Shown in pieces: positions 6,653 through 13,865 of a stretch of DNA of 14,481 bases. The notes below the pieces were generated by a model, which worked only from the letters and a program-made list of their open reading frames with translations, was not told where the DNA came from and did not search any database. Origin of the DNA: CAZMFZ01 sp964565665 (GTDB lineage: Bacteria > Bacteroidota > Bacteroidia > Cytophagales > UBA9547). The position numbers and the translations under genes are program-made. The stretch lies in NCBI GenBank assembly GCA_964565665.1, contig CAZMFZ010000098.1:1-14481 (forward strand). The letters run 5' to 3'. Each line of letters starts with the position of its first letter. Position 1 is the first letter of the stretch.

Positions 6653-7060
6653 CTATATAAAAGTTTGCATTTTGGTTTGAAAGGCCACAAACAAATCAAA
6701 ATACCCAAACAGTATTTTATCTTTAATATCCGCAGCAGTTTCTTCATTATAAGTGTGTGACGATTGATTTCTGCTATTGATCATCTCCATCCAAGCATTT
6801 CCGTCTTCAACTAATCCATTCTTAAAGGCTTCCCTAGTGGCATCTCTCGATCCTGTAATACTACTATTTCCTTGATACTCAAAATAATCTTTTAGCACCT
6901 TCCAGGCCAATTCGTGGGTAAATTCAAAAGCTTGTATCAAGCCTAGTTCTTCCAAATCATTCAATTCCTCTTTATCAATAAACTTTTGAAGTTGAGAAAG
7001 GGCTTTATTAAAATTATAAAATCGCTGTTTCCAACGGGTATCAAGTTCCATAGTAACCAT
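6653..7060 (-). CDS. hepT: HEPN toxin (HepT/HI0074-like)
   Basis: The 135-residue all-helical protein belongs to the HI0074-like nucleotidyltransferase-binding group (PF08780). It contains the HEPN ribonuclease motif R-x4-H followed by x-Y: Arg97, His102, Tyr104 in RNQSSHTY. Tyr in this R-x4-H-x-Y motif is the residue AMPylated in the characterised HepT. All key residues are present, so toxin and antitoxin both look intact. A second in-frame ATG at codon 4 is an alternative start. It is the first gene of the pair and lies directly downstream of a decayed RelE-type module; the broken toxin frame of that module runs into it. Confidence 0.87.
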   Translation of the reverse strand: MVTMELDTRWKQRFYNFNKALSQLQKFIDKEELNDLEELGLIQAFEFTHELAWKVLKDYFEYQGNSSITGSRDATREAFKNGLVEDGNAWMEMINSRNQSSHTYNEETAADIKDKILFGYFDLFVAFQTKMQTFI

Positions 7061-7070
7061 AGTTTATTAT

Positions 7071-7333
7071 TAAATAGTAGGGGAAATATTTGTACTCTTT
7101 TCTGTGAAGAATCCTTTCCAAATAAATAGTATCATTTTCCCAAAAACAGCCTATTCTGTAAATCCCTATTTTGATTCTAAAAGCTGATTTATATCCTTTT
7201 AATTTTTTAACATCCTATTTCTGTAAATCAACACCATTCTCAATTTCTATAATTAATGATTTGACTATCAATTGTATATCTTTTGGTAGTTTAGAAGCCT
7301 CTTTCACAAATTTTTTATTGATATTAGTTTCAT
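7071..7333 (-). pseudogene. Decayed RelE/ParE-superfamily toxin
   Basis: Reading the minus strand from ATG 7333 gives MKLIS and a quick stop. One base missing in the following A-rich stretch would open a long frame with RelE/ParE features: KKFVKEASKLPKDIQ, then KKLKGYKSAFRIKIG, IYRIG, and ILHRKEYKYFP at the end. The order (N-terminal KF-x-K-x-x-x-KLP, the GYK-x-x-x-RI-x-IG-x-YRIG core, terminal HRK-x-YKYFP) is that of RelE-like mRNA interferases. A TAG stop at 7215-7217 interrupts the core, and the normal stop after YFP is lost. With at least two lesions it is not functional. Its ATG overlaps the antitoxin stop as ATGA, typical of such modules. Confidence 0.75.
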
Positions 7334-7529
7334 TTCCCCAAATCAGCTATAAATTGAGACTTTTCAGTTTCCGAAATATACCCATCTCTATTTGCTTCCA
7401 ACATGGCTGTATACAAAGCTTTATCCTCATTTTCCTCATCTATTTGCAAGTATGAAATATTTAGAAGTTTTGCCATTCCAATAAAAAATTAATCTGAGAT
7501 TGATTTGCATCTAATATTAAAGTTTCCAT
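7330..7529 (-). pseudogene. Frameshifted antitoxin of the decayed RelE-type module
   Basis: ATG 7529 starts METLILDANQSQINFLLE and then runs to a stop at 7461-7463. The frame that begins MAKLLNISYLQIDEENE at 7476 continues to TGA at 7330-7332. Joining them by adding one base in the GAA/ATG region gives a continuous protein of about 66 residues, the size of antitoxins encoded before RelE/ParE toxins. The C-terminal acidic segment (SETEKSQFIADLGK) also fits. The stop overlaps the toxin ATG. Assignment rests on size, order and the partner gene and not on a DNA-binding motif. Confidence 0.65.
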
Positions 7530-7603
7530 GTTTTTTTTATTTGTAGAATAGTGGGCAATAAAATAATTTTCTCGAAAGTTAATTGTTTAACAACCTTATT
7601 AGC

Positions 7604-7674
7604 AATAAAAAAGGGTTCTTTCGAACCCTTTTTTATTGTTGTTACTTTGATAAATTAGTATCTATAAGCCTCCG
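7604..7674 (-). repeat. Parent copy of the 71-bp ahcY 3'-end repeat
   Basis: This is the segment reproduced at 6162-6232 with four substitutions. It includes the ahcY stop codon, the last codons and the terminator. Confidence 0.93.
7607..7634. terminator. Bidirectional intrinsic terminator after ahcY
   Basis: Six A, GGGTTC, loop TTTC, GAACCC, six T: a perfect 12-bp inverted repeat including the A/T flanks. It lies 20 bp beyond the ahcY stop on the minus strand. Confidence 0.88.
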
Positions 7675-8962
7675 TTTTGAACGGACCACTCACTTTTACA
7701 TTGATATAATCTGCTTGATCTGTTGAAAGCACATCTATTTCAGCACCTACTTTTGCCAAATGCAAATACGCTACTTTTTCATCTAGATGACGTGGCAATA
7801 CATACACATCATGACCATATTTGGCTGAGTTTTTCCACAATTCCAATTGAGCCAAAGTCTGATTGGTAAATGATGCCGACATCACAAAACTAGGATGGCC
7901 CATTGCACAACCCAAATTTACTAATCTACCTTCTGCTAATACCAGAATGTCTTTGTCTTTGATGGTGTACATATCTACCTGTGGCTTAATGGTATTTTTA
8001 GTACTGCCATAGGTTTTATTTAACCAAGCCATGTCAATTTCATTGTCGAAATGGCCTATGTTACACACAATCGCCTTGTCTTTCATTGATTCAAAATGGC
8101 GACCTACTACAATATTATGATTTCCAGTAGCAGTAACAATAATATCGGCACGAGGAATGGCTTTGTCCATTTTCTGAACTTCAAAACCATCCATTGCAGC
8201 TTGCAAAGCACATATTGGGTCTATTTCTGTTACGATTACTCTAGCACCTGCTCCAGCCAAAGAAGCTGCTGAGCCCTTGCCTACATCACCATATCCAGCT
8301 ACAAGAGCCACTTTTCCAGCCATCATTACATCAGTAGCCCTACGAATAGCATCTACCAACGACTCTTTGCAACCATATTTATTGTCGAATTTCGATTTGG
8401 TAACAGAATCGTTGATATTAATGGCCGGCAAAAGAAGAGTGCCATTGGTAACACGTTGTTTCAATCGCAATACACCTGTGGTAGTTTCTTCTGAAATACC
8501 TTTGATATTTTGCACCAATTCAGGAAAACGATCTAAAACCATATTAGTCAGGTCACCTCCATCATCTAATATCATGTTTAGTGGTTGTCCGCCTTCGAAA
8601 GCAAAAAGGGTTTGCTCAATGCACCAGTCAAACTCTTCTTCATTCATGCCTTTCCAAGCATATACGGGAATGCCTACGGCTGCAATTGCAGCAGCTGCGT
8701 GGTCTTGTGTAGAAAAAATATTGCATGAAGACCAAGTAACATCTGCCCCTAAGGCTTTTAATGTTTCTATCAGAACGGCTGTTTGAATAGTCATGTGCAA
8801 GCATCCTGCAATTCTTGCCCCTTTCAATGGTTTTTCCGCACCGAATTCTTTGCGGAGTGACATCAAACCTGGCATTTCGGCTTCAGCCAATAGGATTTCT
8901 TTTCTGCCCCATTCTGCAAGGCTAATGTCTTTTACTTTAAATTTTTCTTGTGTCGCTACCAT
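7655..8962 (-). CDS. ahcY: Adenosylhomocysteinase (S-adenosyl-L-homocysteine hydrolase)
   Basis: This enzyme reversibly hydrolyses S-adenosylhomocysteine to adenosine and homocysteine, removing the inhibitory product of methyltransferases in the cytoplasm. From ATG 8962 the protein has 435 residues, normal for the family. Diagnostic segments are CLHMTIQTAVLIETL (about 54-68), the NAD-binding GYGDVGKG (223-230), VTATGNHNIV, GCAMGHPSFVMS and the C-terminal KTEAYRY. An in-frame ATG at 8992 would add ten residues (HLYLKKTNQ) but lies on the -7 promoter box, so 8962 is preferred. The gene appears to be transcribed alone, from the promoter at 8990-9021 to the terminator at 7607. Its 3' end was duplicated into the scar at 6162. 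Confidence 0.97.
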   Translation of the reverse strand: MVATQEKFKVKDISLAEWGRKEILLAEAEMPGLMSLRKEFGAEKPLKGARIAGCLHMTIQTAVLIETLKALGADVTWSSCNIFSTQDHAAAAIAAVGIPVYAWKGMNEEEFDWCIEQTLFAFEGGQPLNMILDDGGDLTNMVLDRFPELVQNIKGISEETTTGVLRLKQRVTNGTLLLPAININDSVTKSKFDNKYGCKESLVDAIRRATDVMMAGKVALVAGYGDVGKGSAASLAGAGARVIVTEIDPICALQAAMDGFEVQKMDKAIPRADIIVTATGNHNIVVGRHFESMKDKAIVCNIGHFDNEIDMAWLNKTYGSTKNTIKPQVDMYTIKDKDILVLAEGRLVNLGCAMGHPSFVMSASFTNQTLAQLELWKNSAKYGHDVYVLPRHLDEKVAYLHLAKVGAEIDVLSTDQADYINVKVSGPFKTEAYRY

Positions 8963-8989
8963 CTGGTTAGTTTTTTTAAGATACAGATG

Positions 8990-9021
8990 CAAAGCTAAGA
9001 TTTATGGCTTCGACTGCCAAA
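8990..9021 (-). promoter_or_regulatory. Bacteroidota-type promoter of ahcY
   Basis: On the minus strand TTTG (9018-9021) is followed after 20 bp by TAGCTTTG (8990-8997), a perfect match to the Bacteroidota consensus TTTG and TAnnTTTG. It predicts a short leader before ATG 8962 and argues against the upstream start at 8992. Confidence 0.65.
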
Positions 9022-9059
9022 TTAAATTATTGGGATAGATGTTTTGATAACTGCAACTG

Positions 9060-10049
9060 TTATTTTCCAATAGATACTTTTTGCAAAATAGTCTCAATGA
9101 TTTGCTTGGTAGTTACGCCATCGGCTTCGGCTTCGTAATTGAGCAAAATACGGTGATTAAGCACATCTACGGCTACTTCTTTTACATCTTCAGGCAATAC
9201 ATAATCGCGCTTGTTAATAAAAGCCATGGCTTTGGCTGCCAAATTCAAATTGATACTAGCCCTAGGCGATGCCCCAAACATAATATAATCGGCTTCGTTT
9301 TTCAAGCCGTAATCTTTAGGAAAGCGCGTGGCAAATACCAACTCAATAATATATTTTTCAAGGCTCTCACTAATATTTATGGCATTAATAGCATCTCTGA
9401 TGGCGAAAATATCGCTTTTACCTAAAATAGGCTGAATATCTGCGTGAAATGTCATGTTCGACATTCTTCGCATCACCTCAAGCTCCTCTTGTTTATTCAA
9501 ATAGCTCACATATATTTTCATCATAAACCTATCTACTTGGGCTTCAGGCAGCGGATATGTGCCTTCTTGCTCTACAGGATTCTGCGTAGCCAATACTAAA
9601 AATGGTTTTTCGAGCTTGTGAGTAGTTGGGCCAATGGTTACTTGCTTTTCCTGCATGGCTTCCAAAAGAGCTGATTGCACTTTGGCGGGCGAGCGATTTA
9701 TTTCATCTGCCAATATCAAATTTGAAAATATTGGACCCTTCTTCACTTCAAACGAACCATCTTTCTGATTGTAAATCATAGTACCGATTACATCGGCAGG
9801 TAGCAAATCGGGCGTGAACTGAATGCGTTGAAAATCCAAATTCAAAGCCTTGGCCAATGAATTGATCGTAAGCGTTTTAGCCAAGCCTGGCACACCTTCC
9901 AATAATATGTGTCCGTTGGTAAATAAGCCAATCAACAGGCGGTTTACCATATATTGCTGGCCTACTACTACTTTGCTTACTTCGTTTATTACTGCCTCTA
10001 CCTTTTCTTGAAGTAAATAAGTGTTAGGCACGGTTTCTAATTCTTCCAT
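9060..10049 (-). CDS. MoxR-family AAA+ ATPase
   Basis: The 329-residue protein is a typical MoxR ATPase. It shows Walker A GVPGLAKT (52-59), Walker B LILADE (111-116), sensor 1 Asn157 in ATQNPVEQEGTYPLPEAQ, arginine finger Arg174 in VDRF, and sensor 2 Arg263 in GASPRAS. Members act as chaperone-like ATPases that help activate or mature other proteins, usually encoded next to DUF58 and von Willebrand A-domain genes. Neither partner is present here: ahcY follows on one side and a small membrane ORF lies on the other, so the gene is an orphan within this window. The client protein cannot be inferred. Confidence 0.93.
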   Translation of the reverse strand: MEELETVPNTYLLQEKVEAVINEVSKVVVGQQYMVNRLLIGLFTNGHILLEGVPGLAKTLTINSLAKALNLDFQRIQFTPDLLPADVIGTMIYNQKDGSFEVKKGPIFSNLILADEINRSPAKVQSALLEAMQEKQVTIGPTTHKLEKPFLVLATQNPVEQEGTYPLPEAQVDRFMMKIYVSYLNKQEELEVMRRMSNMTFHADIQPILGKSDIFAIRDAINAINISESLEKYIIELVFATRFPKDYGLKNEADYIMFGASPRASINLNLAAKAMAFINKRDYVLPEDVKEVAVDVLNHRILLNYEAEADGVTTKQIIETILQKVSIGK

Positions 10050-10076
10050 AAAATTTTAATCACATTAATTAGGCTG

Positions 10077-10107
10077 CAAATTAAGCAATGAAGTATTAAT
10101 TGGTCAA
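10077..10107 (-). promoter_or_regulatory. Possible promoter of the MoxR gene
   Basis: On the minus strand TTGACC (10102-10107) is followed by TTAATTTG (10077-10084). This is near the TTTG/TAnnTTTG consensus but the -7 box lacks the TA at its first two positions. It lies 28 bp before the MoxR ATG. Confidence 0.35.
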
Positions 10108-10159
10108 GTATAAATGATAAAAGGGCAGATGGTTAATTCTAAAAAGGGAATCAATCTCA

Positions 10160-10339
10160 TTAAATAGTCGATTCATCTTCTTTCCTTTTATCAAAAGCTG
10201 AAAAAATAAGATGGAGTAGCTTAGATAAGAGTGAAAAAACATAAGTAATGCCTGCAAAAAGCAAGGTAAAAGTCATGATAATGGGATAGCACATGGCGAA
10301 AAGCACTGTCCAAGCCATTTTTAAAATCCGTTCTTGCAT
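10160..10339 (-). CDS. Small membrane protein of 59 residues
   Basis: An ORF on the minus strand starts with ATG at 10339 (MQERILKMAWTVLF) and ends with TAA at 10160-10162. Residues about 8-37 are strongly hydrophobic (TVLFAMCYPIIMTFTLLFAG) and would form one or two membrane helices; a second hydrophobic patch follows at about 41-49, then a charged tail ending KRKEDESTI. It fills most of the 372-bp gap between MoxR and rmlA, in the same direction as both. It is too short to recognise a family. A real gene is favoured by the coherent hydrophobic-then-charged pattern, but homologues would be needed to confirm it. Confidence 0.5.
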   Translation of the reverse strand: MQERILKMAWTVLFAMCYPIIMTFTLLFAGITYVFSLLSKLLHLIFSAFDKRKEDESTI

Positions 10340-10421
10340 TTTGTATCTGTTAATTTCAACTGTCGCTTATATGATTAAAATATCAACAAACTATGCTTTT
10401 GGAATATAAAAACTTTATTCG

Positions 10422-11285
10422 TTAATACTTCAACACATCAAGCAGGTATTTGCCATAGCCACTTTTTACCAATGGCTTTGCCAATTCTTCTAATCTTGCT
10501 GCATCAATATATCCCATTCGGAAAGCTACTTCTTCAATACAACCTACTTTCAGCCCTTGTCGCTCTTCTATTACTTGTACAAACTGCCCTGCTTGCATAA
10601 GGGAAGCAAAAGTTCCTGTGTCCAGCCATGCAACGCCTCGGCTTAAAATACCTACTTTCAATTTGCCAAGTTCAAGATATTTTTTATTTATATCGGTAAT
10701 TTCCAGCTCGCCTCTTGGGCTTGGTTTCATTTTTGCAGCTATTTCAACTACCTCATTGTCATAAAAATACAAGCCTGGTACTGCATAATTCGATTTCGGA
10801 TTCTGTGGCTTTTCCTCAATAGATTTTGCATTTAAGTGTTTGTCAAATTCTACTACGCCATACCGCTCTGGGTCTTGCACATGGTAAGCAAATACCACGC
10901 CACCATCAGGGTTGTTGTTGCTTTGCATCAGTTGAGCCATGCCCGAACCATAAAAAATATTATCTCCAAGTACCAATGCTACTTTTTCTTTGCCAATAAA
11001 ATCTTTGCCAATGATAAATGCCTGAGCAAGTCCATCGGGGCTGGGCTGTTCTGCATACGTAAATTGGCAGCCTAATTTTGAACCATCGCCCAACAATTTC
11101 TTAAAATGTGGCAAATCATGTGGTGTAGAAATGATTAGTACTTCCCTTATGCCTGCCAAAAGCAAGGTTGAAAGCGGATAGTAAATCATGGGTTTGTCGT
11201 ACACAGGCATCAATTGCTTGCTTACGGCTAGGGTTAGGGGATGCAATCTGGTGCCAGAGCCACCTGCTAATATTATTCCTTTCAC
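10422..11285 (-). CDS. rmlA: Glucose-1-phosphate thymidylyltransferase
   Basis: The enzyme makes dTDP-glucose from dTTP and glucose 1-phosphate, the first step of dTDP-L-rhamnose and related sugar-nucleotide pathways. The 287 residues match the RmlA family length. Visible motifs are GGSGTRLHPLT (8-18), SKQLMPVYDKPMIYYPLS (22-39), the metal-binding GDN (107-109), EKPQNPKSNYAV (158-169), GELEITDIN (192-200) and WLDTGT. The usual companions rmlB, rmlC and rmlD are not adjacent, so it lies outside a visible polysaccharide cluster here. It is divergent from the response regulator gene, with 161 bp between them. Confidence 0.96.
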   Translation of the reverse strand: MKGIILAGGSGTRLHPLTLAVSKQLMPVYDKPMIYYPLSTLLLAGIREVLIISTPHDLPHFKKLLGDGSKLGCQFTYAEQPSPDGLAQAFIIGKDFIGKEKVALVLGDNIFYGSGMAQLMQSNNNPDGGVVFAYHVQDPERYGVVEFDKHLNAKSIEEKPQNPKSNYAVPGLYFYDNEVVEIAAKMKPSPRGELEITDINKKYLELGKLKVGILSRGVAWLDTGTFASLMQAGQFVQVIEERQGLKVGCIEEVAFRMGYIDAARLEELAKPLVKSGYGKYLLDVLKY

Positions 11286-11446
11286 TTAAAATTTGGTTTT
11301 AAAAATGCCAAATTGATAAAAATAATGCAAAAGCAAGTCTATTAATCGCAAATAATTCTTTAATCACATTCCATGCAGCTTTTTAACTCTATTTTAATCG
11401 TTGAATCATAATTTCAAACTAATTTTAGAGCCTAGAAACGTGTCAA

Positions 11447-12127
11447 ATGAAAATTCTGATTGTAGAGGATGAACCTAAAGTAGCCTCTTTCATAAAAAAA
11501 GGACTAGAAGAGCAGTCGTATTTGGTAGAACAAGCTTTTGACGGCAATATTGGCAAAAGCATGGTATTGAGTTCTACTTATGATGTGATAATTTTAGATG
11601 TAAACCTACCGGGTATCAATGGCTTTGAACTTTGTAAAATCATTAGAGAAAACCATATCATTACACCCGTATTGATGCTCACCGCATTGGGAACTACTGA
11701 TGATAAACTCACAGGATTCGACTCCGGAGCAGATGATTATCTGGTAAAACCATTTGAGTTTCGCGAGCTAATTGCCCGATTGAAAGCACTAGTTAAGCGT
11801 GGCTCTACCGATGCTTCACAAACATCTAATGTGTTGAAAGTGGCAGATTTGGAATTGGATTTAGATCAGAAAATAGCCATTAGGGAAGGTCATAAAATAG
11901 ATTTGACAGCCAAGGAATTTGCCTTGCTCGAATATTTTATCAGAAACAAGGGCAGGGTGGTATCTCGCATAGATATTGCCGAGAAAGTATGGGAAATAAA
12001 CTTCGATACTGGTACCAATGTGATAGATGTGTATGTAAATTTTTTGCGTAAAAAGGTTGATAGAGATTTCCCTACACGCCTTATTCACACCGTGGTAGGC
12101 ATGGGTTATATTTTAAAAGAAGAATAG
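11447..12127 (+). CDS. OmpR/PhoB-family response regulator
   Basis: The 226-residue protein has a receiver domain with the acidic pair in VEDEP (Glu7, Asp8), phospho-acceptor Asp51, switch Thr79 and Lys101 in KPFEF. A winged-helix DNA-binding domain follows (about 130-224: LTAKEFALLEYFIRN, VIDVYVNFLRKKVD, HTVVGMGYIL). Such proteins are normally followed by a sensor kinase gene. Here the next gene is a convergent acetyltransferase 31 bp away, and the gene before it is divergent, so no kinase is adjacent. It resembles the CusR/ArlR branch, but the signal and targets are not readable. Confidence 0.94.
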   Translation: MKILIVEDEPKVASFIKKGLEEQSYLVEQAFDGNIGKSMVLSSTYDVIILDVNLPGINGFELCKIIRENHIITPVLMLTALGTTDDKLTGFDSGADDYLVKPFEFRELIARLKALVKRGSTDASQTSNVLKVADLELDLDQKIAIREGHKIDLTAKEFALLEYFIRNKGRVVSRIDIAEKVWEINFDTGTNVIDVYVNFLRKKVDRDFPTRLIHTVVGMGYILKEE

Positions 12128-12158
12128 TTTTTTCACTTTTAGTTCAACTATTATTTGG

Positions 12159-12548
12159 CTACAATACATAGCAAGCTTCGTGCTTTTCCATTCCTATTCT
12201 AGGATAATAATCTATCGCTTTGGGTGCGGCCAATAAAATTAGCTTTGCTAATGGCGCACCTAATTTTGTTTTTTTTATCAACTCTTTTCCAATGCCTTTC
12301 GATTGATAAACCTCGCTTATAGCCAAATCGGCCAAATAAGTAGTAAAAGAGAAATCGCTCCAAGAGCGGGCTACCCCTACCAATTCGCCTTCGTGCCTTG
12401 CCGTAATTACCAAATTGCAGTGCTTCATCATCAACTCCATTCGTTCAAAATCATGAATGGGTCTACGTTCTGCCAAAGTTGATTCTGCCAATATTTGTAT
12501 GAATTCTGCTGTTGAAAGCTCATTTTCTTGCAGGTATACAATTTCCAT
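12159..12548 (-). CDS. GNAT-family N-acetyltransferase
   Basis: From ATG 12548 the product has 129 residues (MEIVYLQENELS). The frame can be extended to a TTG at 12566, overlapping the TPM gene by 7 bp, but the ATG 11 bp beyond the TPM stop is the simpler start. The acetyl-CoA-binding motif is Q-x-x-G-x-G in YQSKGIGKELI, preceded by the strand LADLAISEVY, and the end YYPRIGMEKHEACYVL has the usual GNAT C-terminal form. The acyl acceptor is unknown. It is the last gene of the TPM operon; the functional link is not evident. Confidence 0.88.
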   Translation of the reverse strand: MEIVYLQENELSTAEFIQILAESTLAERRPIHDFERMELMMKHCNLVITARHEGELVGVARSWSDFSFTTYLADLAISEVYQSKGIGKELIKKTKLGAPLAKLILLAAPKAIDYYPRIGMEKHEACYVL

Positions 12549-12559
12549 AGCTCTGAGTT

Positions 12560-13342
12560 TTACCAATCGCCACCTGCTCCTCCTCCTCCAAAACTACCAC
12601 CTCCAAAGCCCCCAAAGCTGCCACCACCACTTGAGAAACTTCCGTAGCTGCTACCTCTGCCGCCACCCAAGGCACTGCCAAGTAGCATTCCAGTTAGCAA
12701 ATCCATACCCCCGCCACGCCTACTGTAATTTGAGCCGCCTCCACCACCAAGTTTTGATAAAATATAAAAAATGGCAATAATTATAATTAGAAAAATAAAT
12801 ATCGTTTTGCCTGTCAGTTTGAGTCCTTTACCTGAGCCATCGCCTTTAAATTGCCCAGAAAGTGCCCCTATCAGATAATTAGTGGCGTTGTCGAGCCCTT
12901 CATAATATTGCTGATTTTTAAAAGCAGGCTTTATCACTTCCTCAATTATTCGCTTTGCATACGCATCGGTAACAATAGCCTCCAAGCCATAGCCCACCAG
13001 TATTCTAATTTTGCGTTCTTGTAGTGCTACATATATAAGCAAGCCATTGTTTTTACCTTTCTGGCCTATGCCCCAAGCCTGTGCCAATCGAACGGCATAA
13101 TCGAAAGGCTCATCGTTTTCAATAGAGTATTCAATTACTATGGCTATTTGGGTGGAAGTAGTATCGTTGTATTTAGAAAGCTTGTATTCAAGTGCTGCAA
13201 GTTGTTCCGCAGAAAGCACACCTGCAAAATCATTTACCAATTTAGGCGGATTTGGCCTTTGCGGTATTTCCTTCGCAAGTATAGAAAGAGGTAAAAAAAT
13301 AGTTAAAAGTAGGAGAATAATATATTGATAATAGTGTTTCAT
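12560..13342 (-). CDS. Secreted or membrane TPM-domain protein (YgcG-like)
   Basis: The 260-residue protein starts with a signal peptide (hydrophobic 8-22, likely cleavage after LAK or ILA). A TPM domain (PF04536) covers about 34-160 (VNDFAGVLSAEQLAALE, TQIAIVI, NNGLLIYVALQERKIRILVGYGLE). A membrane helix follows at about 180-198, then a Gly/Ser-rich tail ending GGGGAGGDW, the characteristic YgcG end. TPM domains have been linked to phosphatase-like or photosystem-repair activity in plants; the bacterial role is unclear. It lies 55 bp downstream of the short TPM gene, in the same direction, and 11 bp before the acetyltransferase. The repetitive tail explains the long antisense open frame over this region. 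Confidence 0.9.
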   Translation of the reverse strand: MKHYYQYIILLLLTIFLPLSILAKEIPQRPNPPKLVNDFAGVLSAEQLAALEYKLSKYNDTTSTQIAIVIEYSIENDEPFDYAVRLAQAWGIGQKGKNNGLLIYVALQERKIRILVGYGLEAIVTDAYAKRIIEEVIKPAFKNQQYYEGLDNATNYLIGALSGQFKGDGSGKGLKLTGKTIFIFLIIIIAIFYILSKLGGGGGSNYSRRGGGMDLLTGMLLGSALGGGRGSSYGSFSSGGGSFGGFGGGSFGGGGAGGDW

Positions 13343-13397
13343 CTAGTAAATTGGTAATCTGAATTACTTTGAGGTTAAAATATTATATTAGATCTAA

Positions 13398-13835
13398 TTA
13401 GTTTTCCTTAAATGAAATATCATCGGGCAATTCATTTATATCGTCAGTTTGGTATGGGAAATGTGCCTTCAACTGCGAGCCTGCCTTTGTAATTCCTTCT
13501 GCCAAACCATCGGCAAATTTGCCTTCCCTAAATTGTTCTAGGCATTCTGATTTGATTTCATCCCAAAAATTGGCGGGAACTACCGCATTTATTCCTGCAT
13601 CTCCTAAAATCGCAAATTTTTTGTCTTCCACAGCCAAATAAAACAAAACTCCATTTCTAAGGTCCGTTTTGTGCATTTTCAAGACTGCAAACACTTCTGA
13701 TGCCCTATCTAACACAATATTTTTACATCGATTTTCGATATGTACCCTCACCTCTCCTGAAGTATTTTTTTCTGCTTCTTTGATTGCATTTACAATCTTT
13801 TCCTGATCAATTTCTGAAAAAAAACCTTTGGCCAT
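13398..13835 (-). CDS. Short TPM-domain protein
   Basis: This 145-residue protein is a single TPM domain without signal peptide (FSEIDQEKIVNAIKEAEKNTSGEVRVHIE, LRNGVLFYLAVEDKKFAILGDAGI). It is paired with the larger secreted TPM protein, as often in Bacteroidota. In the usual arrangement a lemA gene comes first; here the upstream DNA is a short divergent promoter region and then a plus-strand gene, so lemA is missing from the cluster. The promoter at 13866-13898 should drive this gene and the following two. Confidence 0.87.
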   Translation of the reverse strand: MAKGFFSEIDQEKIVNAIKEAEKNTSGEVRVHIENRCKNIVLDRASEVFAVLKMHKTDLRNGVLFYLAVEDKKFAILGDAGINAVVPANFWDEIKSECLEQFREGKFADGLAEGITKAGSQLKAHFPYQTDDINELPDDISFKEN

Positions 13836-13865
13836 AAATCTCTTTCTTTATTAATTACGTAAATA

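Noticed and set aside
7171..7455. Plus-strand ORF of 94 codons, rich in Phe and Ile
   Set aside because: It lies antisense to the recovered RelE-type toxin and antitoxin remnants; the composition is that of a complement of an AT-rich Lys/Glu-rich gene.
8277..8786. Plus-strand ORF of 169 codons
   Set aside because: It is fully antisense to ahcY, whose motifs are certain, and has no recognisable features of its own.
8963..8992. Ten-residue N-terminal extension of AhcY
   Set aside because: The upstream ATG overlaps the -7 promoter box TAGCTTTG, and the next ATG gives the usual family start.
12600..12720. Tandem repeat in the Gly-rich region
   Set aside because: The repeats are irregular Gly/Ser codon runs of the YgcG tail, a known family feature, not a separate repeat element.
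12457..12780. Plus-strand ORF of 107 codons rich in His, Cys and Leu
   Set aside because: It is antisense to the Gly-rich tail of the YgcG-like gene and the GNAT start; Gly codons read on the other strand open this frame.
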